Source of the DNA: Amaurobius ferox
Taxonomy: Eukaryota; Arthropoda; Arachnida; Araneae; Amaurobiidae
Assembly: GCA_951213105.1 (NCBI GenBank)
Contig: OX578146.1
Location: forward strand, 52,904,775-52,968,774
DNA: 64,000 nt
Direction: 5' to 3'
Each line of letters opens with the position of its first letter. Positions within the stretch are counted from its first letter, which is position 1. Below are positions 12,352-64,000 of the stretch, piece after piece. Made by a program: the position numbers and the translations under genes. The notes under the pieces are model-generated. The model saw only the letters and a program-made list of their open reading frames with translations. It did not search any database and had not been told where the DNA came from.

Positions 12352-12988
12352 TATTTAACATAGTTACATTCAACAGATTACCTTTCTAGAATTTCAAAGT
12401 CACCCACTACATCGGAAATTTGCACAGTAATTGGAATTTCCCATTTTGTACAAGTAAAATTTTTTGGGCTCAAGTTTACAACACTCAAATCGTATATACA
12501 TAATTAAACATTTCAAATGTGGTAAAATGTACAGTTCCTCATTGCAGCCAGCTATTCCAAAATAAGGAGGAAGATCTACATTGCATCAAAAAGTTAGATT
12601 TAAAAATCATAAGACATACAAAGAAGCAACTACTTGACACACACAACAGCTTAAGGCTTCAAGTTGCAAATCACTCAACTTCTGTGATTAATCTTTGAGC
12701 AAGACAGCAGGAGGGACAAAAGCACAGAACACTGCAGTCTAACACTTAACAGCAGAAAAAAATTGTACAAACAAATAGATCATTTGCTAACCTCCCACTT
12801 ATGCAAGAGATTGTGGCAAATTTGACAAAAACCACATTCAAAACTTCGAAAATATCCTAAGCTAACTTTTTAATTGTTTATCATTACATAGTATATACAC
12901 CTTAAATAAAATAGCCTGGAATCAGTTTGTTTTTCATTGTTGAGCTCAAGCAGGCACAGTTTGGAAAATTGTTGCTTCTGTCGGTATT

Positions 12989-61829
<48,841 letters not shown>

Positions 61830-63142
61830 CTAAACACAAGGAAAAACAATTGACTGATATAACTTTGTGTCCTATGATAAATATCATATATAGCTACAAT
61901 TTTTTCTTCAGAATGCCAGCACTGAACAATGTCTTCATTGTAAAACTGAAAACTATTGAAAACTACCTGAAACTAAACATCTAAAGGCATAACATTTAGC
62001 AATTTAGTTCTTAATTTCACTTCCTTAATCGTTAATGAAACTATCTTATGTGGTTACACATTTGAAACATAAGATATATTCTACTATATTCCATTGCAAG
62101 TTGCTTTTGCAATAAAGCAAATATATTTCTTACAAAACAAGTTTTACGAACAAGAAAGCCTCATGTAAAAGAAGGCATGCATATGACTTTGGTGATAGAA
62201 TTAGACCAACTCTAAAAAATACTGATAAATTGGTGGCATTTGATAGTTGCCGAATAGGTGATAAGTTCCAGTGGATACTAGAGAAACTTGAAATGAATTT
62301 AGGTAGATACACAATTTACAAATATGGGAAACATTTTTATTATGCTCTGCATATTGTCAATTCCGATACATTAATTTTTTTTTTTTTCTATAAACAAGGG
62401 TTTGAGATAAAATCAGGTATTTGTTTAATAAAATAGTATGGTTTAAACCAAAAGAAAAATACAATGGTTTAAACCATAGGTTCTCAACGTGAGCGATAAC
62501 GCCCCCTTGTGGGCGTTTGAGACTTTCAGGGGGGCAGTAGAAGACCCAGAGAAAATTAGGGGGTGTTGAGATGGTACGGAGGGGCGGTGGGCAGATTAAA
62601 AAAATATAGTTTAAAAAAGACAAAAAGAAACACGCTAATCACGTACTAACTAAAGTAAACTTTAATATTGGTTAATTTTGTTATTGTATGTATTTTAATA
62701 ATTTTTATCACGTGTGCGAAAATTCACATATTTCGGTAGTTCGGGAAGTGAATGAAAATTGAACTTAAAGATTCCATTACATTCAGATCTACATTAAATT
62801 GGATGATATAAAAATTTTTAATTTTAGATTTGAATTAAAAATTTTCGTATCTTCCAATTTCACGTGAAATATCTCATATATAAATACAGGTAAAGTTAAC
62901 AAAAGCCTGTTAATAAACAATAGCAAAAAATATGCTTGTAGCAATTCAGTTATAACAAGTTTTTGTTAAATAATGTGATTTTTGCAATCCTGTAAGAATT
63001 GATAGTATTATCTGTGCTTGTTCTAACCCGCACTCTGCTCCCGCATCACCCTTGCCCCCGCGCATTACTTCGGCGCTGGGTGTTATAAACGAGTCACTGC
63101 ATGTTTATCTTATTCCTGTCGATGCGTGTTATGTCTCCAACC

Positions 63143-63180
63143 TATATAAAGGCAGTGATTGTTCATTTTATTTTCATTAG
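63143..63180 (+). promoter_or_regulatory. Candidate promoter of the hAT transposase
   Basis: TATATAAA at 63143-63150, with an initiator-like TTCATTAG about 30 bp downstream (63173-63180) and the ATG about 75 bp further. Spacing fits a standard TATA-Inr promoter. Confidence 0.5.
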
Positions 63181-63254
63181 CATTATCGCGTGCAATTGAT
63201 GACAGGGTTTTAAAAGTACACTAATACTACTCACGTATCTGTAAAGTAAAAACC

Positions 63255-64000
63255 ATGTCGGAAGCAAAAAAGAAGAGGCGGCAGTATAGTGTGGATTATA
63301 TTAAGTACGGATTTATCGAAAATCCCACAAATCCATCATCGCCAATGTGCCTTATTTGTCAAAAAACATTTTCAAATGAAGCGATGAAGCCTTCTAGGCT
63401 TCAAGATCATTTTAATAAAATACACCCGGATAAGAAAGACAAAGATGTGACCTATTTTCAAGACATGAAAAAGAAGTACGAAATTCAGCCAACTGTATCA
63501 AAACTTTTTTCATCAGCTTCTAAGCAAGACAATGACGGACTTCGAGCTTCGTACAATATCTCATTGTTGATTGCTAAAACATGCAAACCACATACAATTG
63601 GGGAAGATTTAATTTTACCAGCAGTAAATGAAGTAATAACCACTGTGCTTCATAAACCAGCTGCAGATATTATCCAAAAAATTCCTTTGAGCAATAGTTC
63701 TGTGCAAAGACAAATTGATGAGATGGCTGAAAACATTGAAGAATCATTGTGCAATCATCTGCAGACTTGTAAATTTTCAATTCAGCTGGATGAGTCCACT
63801 TTACCAACCCATGAAGAATTGTTATTGTCATACGTGAGGTTTATCAAAGATGAGAAAATATGTCAAGAACTATTGTTTGCTACGAATTTGGAAATAGATA
63901 CAAAAGGAGAAACCATATTTAATACACTGGAAAAGTTTTGTGAAAAGGAAATTCCTTTTAATAATATTTTGTCAGTTGTTACGGATGACGCACCGGCTAT
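63255..64000 (+). CDS. hAT transposase with BED-type zinc finger (ZBED5/SCAND3-like), partial
   Basis: The first 248 codons are open with no stop or frameshift, and the frame runs off the window. Near residues 30-60 is C-L-I-C-Q-K-T-F ... L-Q-D-H-F-N-K-I-H, a C2...H-x4-H zinc finger of BED type that binds DNA ends. Next come the helical region SYNIS-like (YNISLLIAKTCKPHTIGEDL) and F-S-I-Q-L-D-E-S-T, with the first catalytic Asp of the hAT DDE core. S-V-V-T-D-D-A-P-A matches the C-T-D-G-A-P-A-M block that holds the second. The start was chosen at the first ATG after the TATA box, followed by a basic stretch (KKKRR). The intact frame suggests a young, possibly active element, or a domesticated gene if the ends prove degraded. 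Confidence 0.85.
   Translation, partial: MSEAKKKRRQYSVDYIKYGFIENPTNPSSPMCLICQKTFSNEAMKPSRLQDHFNKIHPDKKDKDVTYFQDMKKKYEIQPTVSKLFSSASKQDNDGLRASYNISLLIAKTCKPHTIGEDLILPAVNEVITTVLHKPAADIIQKIPLSNSSVQRQIDEMAENIEESLCNHLQTCKFSIQLDESTLPTHEELLLSYVRFIKDEKICQELLFATNLEIDTKGETIFNTLEKFCEKEIPFNNILSVVTDDAPA

Larger units (their letters stand above)
6727..12988 (-). other. Region downstream of the Nedd4 stop codon: 3' UTR and spacer
   Basis: About 6.2 kb of AT-rich DNA before the Nedd4 stop codon in + coordinates. Within it are the mini-element at 9961-10020, a poly(A) run of about 45 at 10809-10852 and a Tigger-type MITE at 11312-12351. The stretch 6727-9900 lacks recognisable repeats and has no convincing ORF. 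A long Nedd4 3' UTR could extend into it, but the poly(A) site cannot be fixed because TTTATT (minus-strand AATAAA) occurs often by composition alone. Confidence 0.35.
62475..64000 (+). mobile_element. hAT-superfamily transposon, 5' portion
   Basis: Begins CATAGGTTCTCAACGTGAGC, close to the common hAT terminus CAGNGGTTCTCAAC. It is preceded by GTTTAAAC (62467-62474), which fits the 8-bp hAT target pattern nTnnnnAn. A 5' leader with TATA box and an uninterrupted transposase ORF follow. The right end is outside the window. Confidence 0.8.

Overview
The window is intron-rich, AT-rich animal DNA. It carries the end of one housekeeping gene and about half of a second gene, separated by dense transposable elements. 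The protein matches (closest to my recollection of fly Nedd4), intron structure, LINE types and the tRNA-derived repeat family point to an arthropod, most likely a spider. The spider call is inference, because I could not run a search.

Layout. At 407-639 (+) is the last coding exon of mitochondrial ATP synthase subunit alpha. From 61829 down to 12989 (-) lie thirteen coding exons of a Nedd4-type HECT E3 ubiquitin ligase. They cover the linker, two WW domains, the whole HECT domain and the stop codon. All splice junctions keep frame and total 519 codons including the stop. The C2 domain and 5' end are beyond the right edge. The two genes converge, and the roughly 12 kb between their stop codons holds the Nedd4 3' region plus repeats. 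At 63255-64000 (+) an uninterrupted hAT/BED-finger transposase ORF runs off the window edge, inside a Nedd4 intron or upstream region.

Mobile DNA in the introns and spacer includes: a Tc1-like relic (4.1-5.1 kb); three pogo/Tigger-type elements (11.3, 13.5 and 59.3 kb); a Penelope-like RT relic (about 17 kb); a perfect 143-bp inverted repeat (20.6 kb); a recent ~0.6-kb tandem duplication (23.6 kb); a 7-kb head-to-tail array of four Helitron-like units carrying tandem tRNA-derived subrepeats (26.8-33.8 kb); LINE fragments (35.3, 43.1, 44.5 and 57.2 kb); a 5.5-kb fold-back element with ~140-bp repeats in opposite orientation in its two arms, itself split by a Helitron (46.8-52.3 kb); and several MITEs.

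The most unusual signal is a roughly 60-bp interspersed element. It has at least six full-length copies plus shorter forms, ~13-bp flanking duplications at the best copies, and paired changes in a predicted stem. It may be a very short mobile structured RNA. Second in interest are the Helitron concatemer and the fold-back element. Everything here comes from reading the sequence; family names rest on remembered motifs, not searches.
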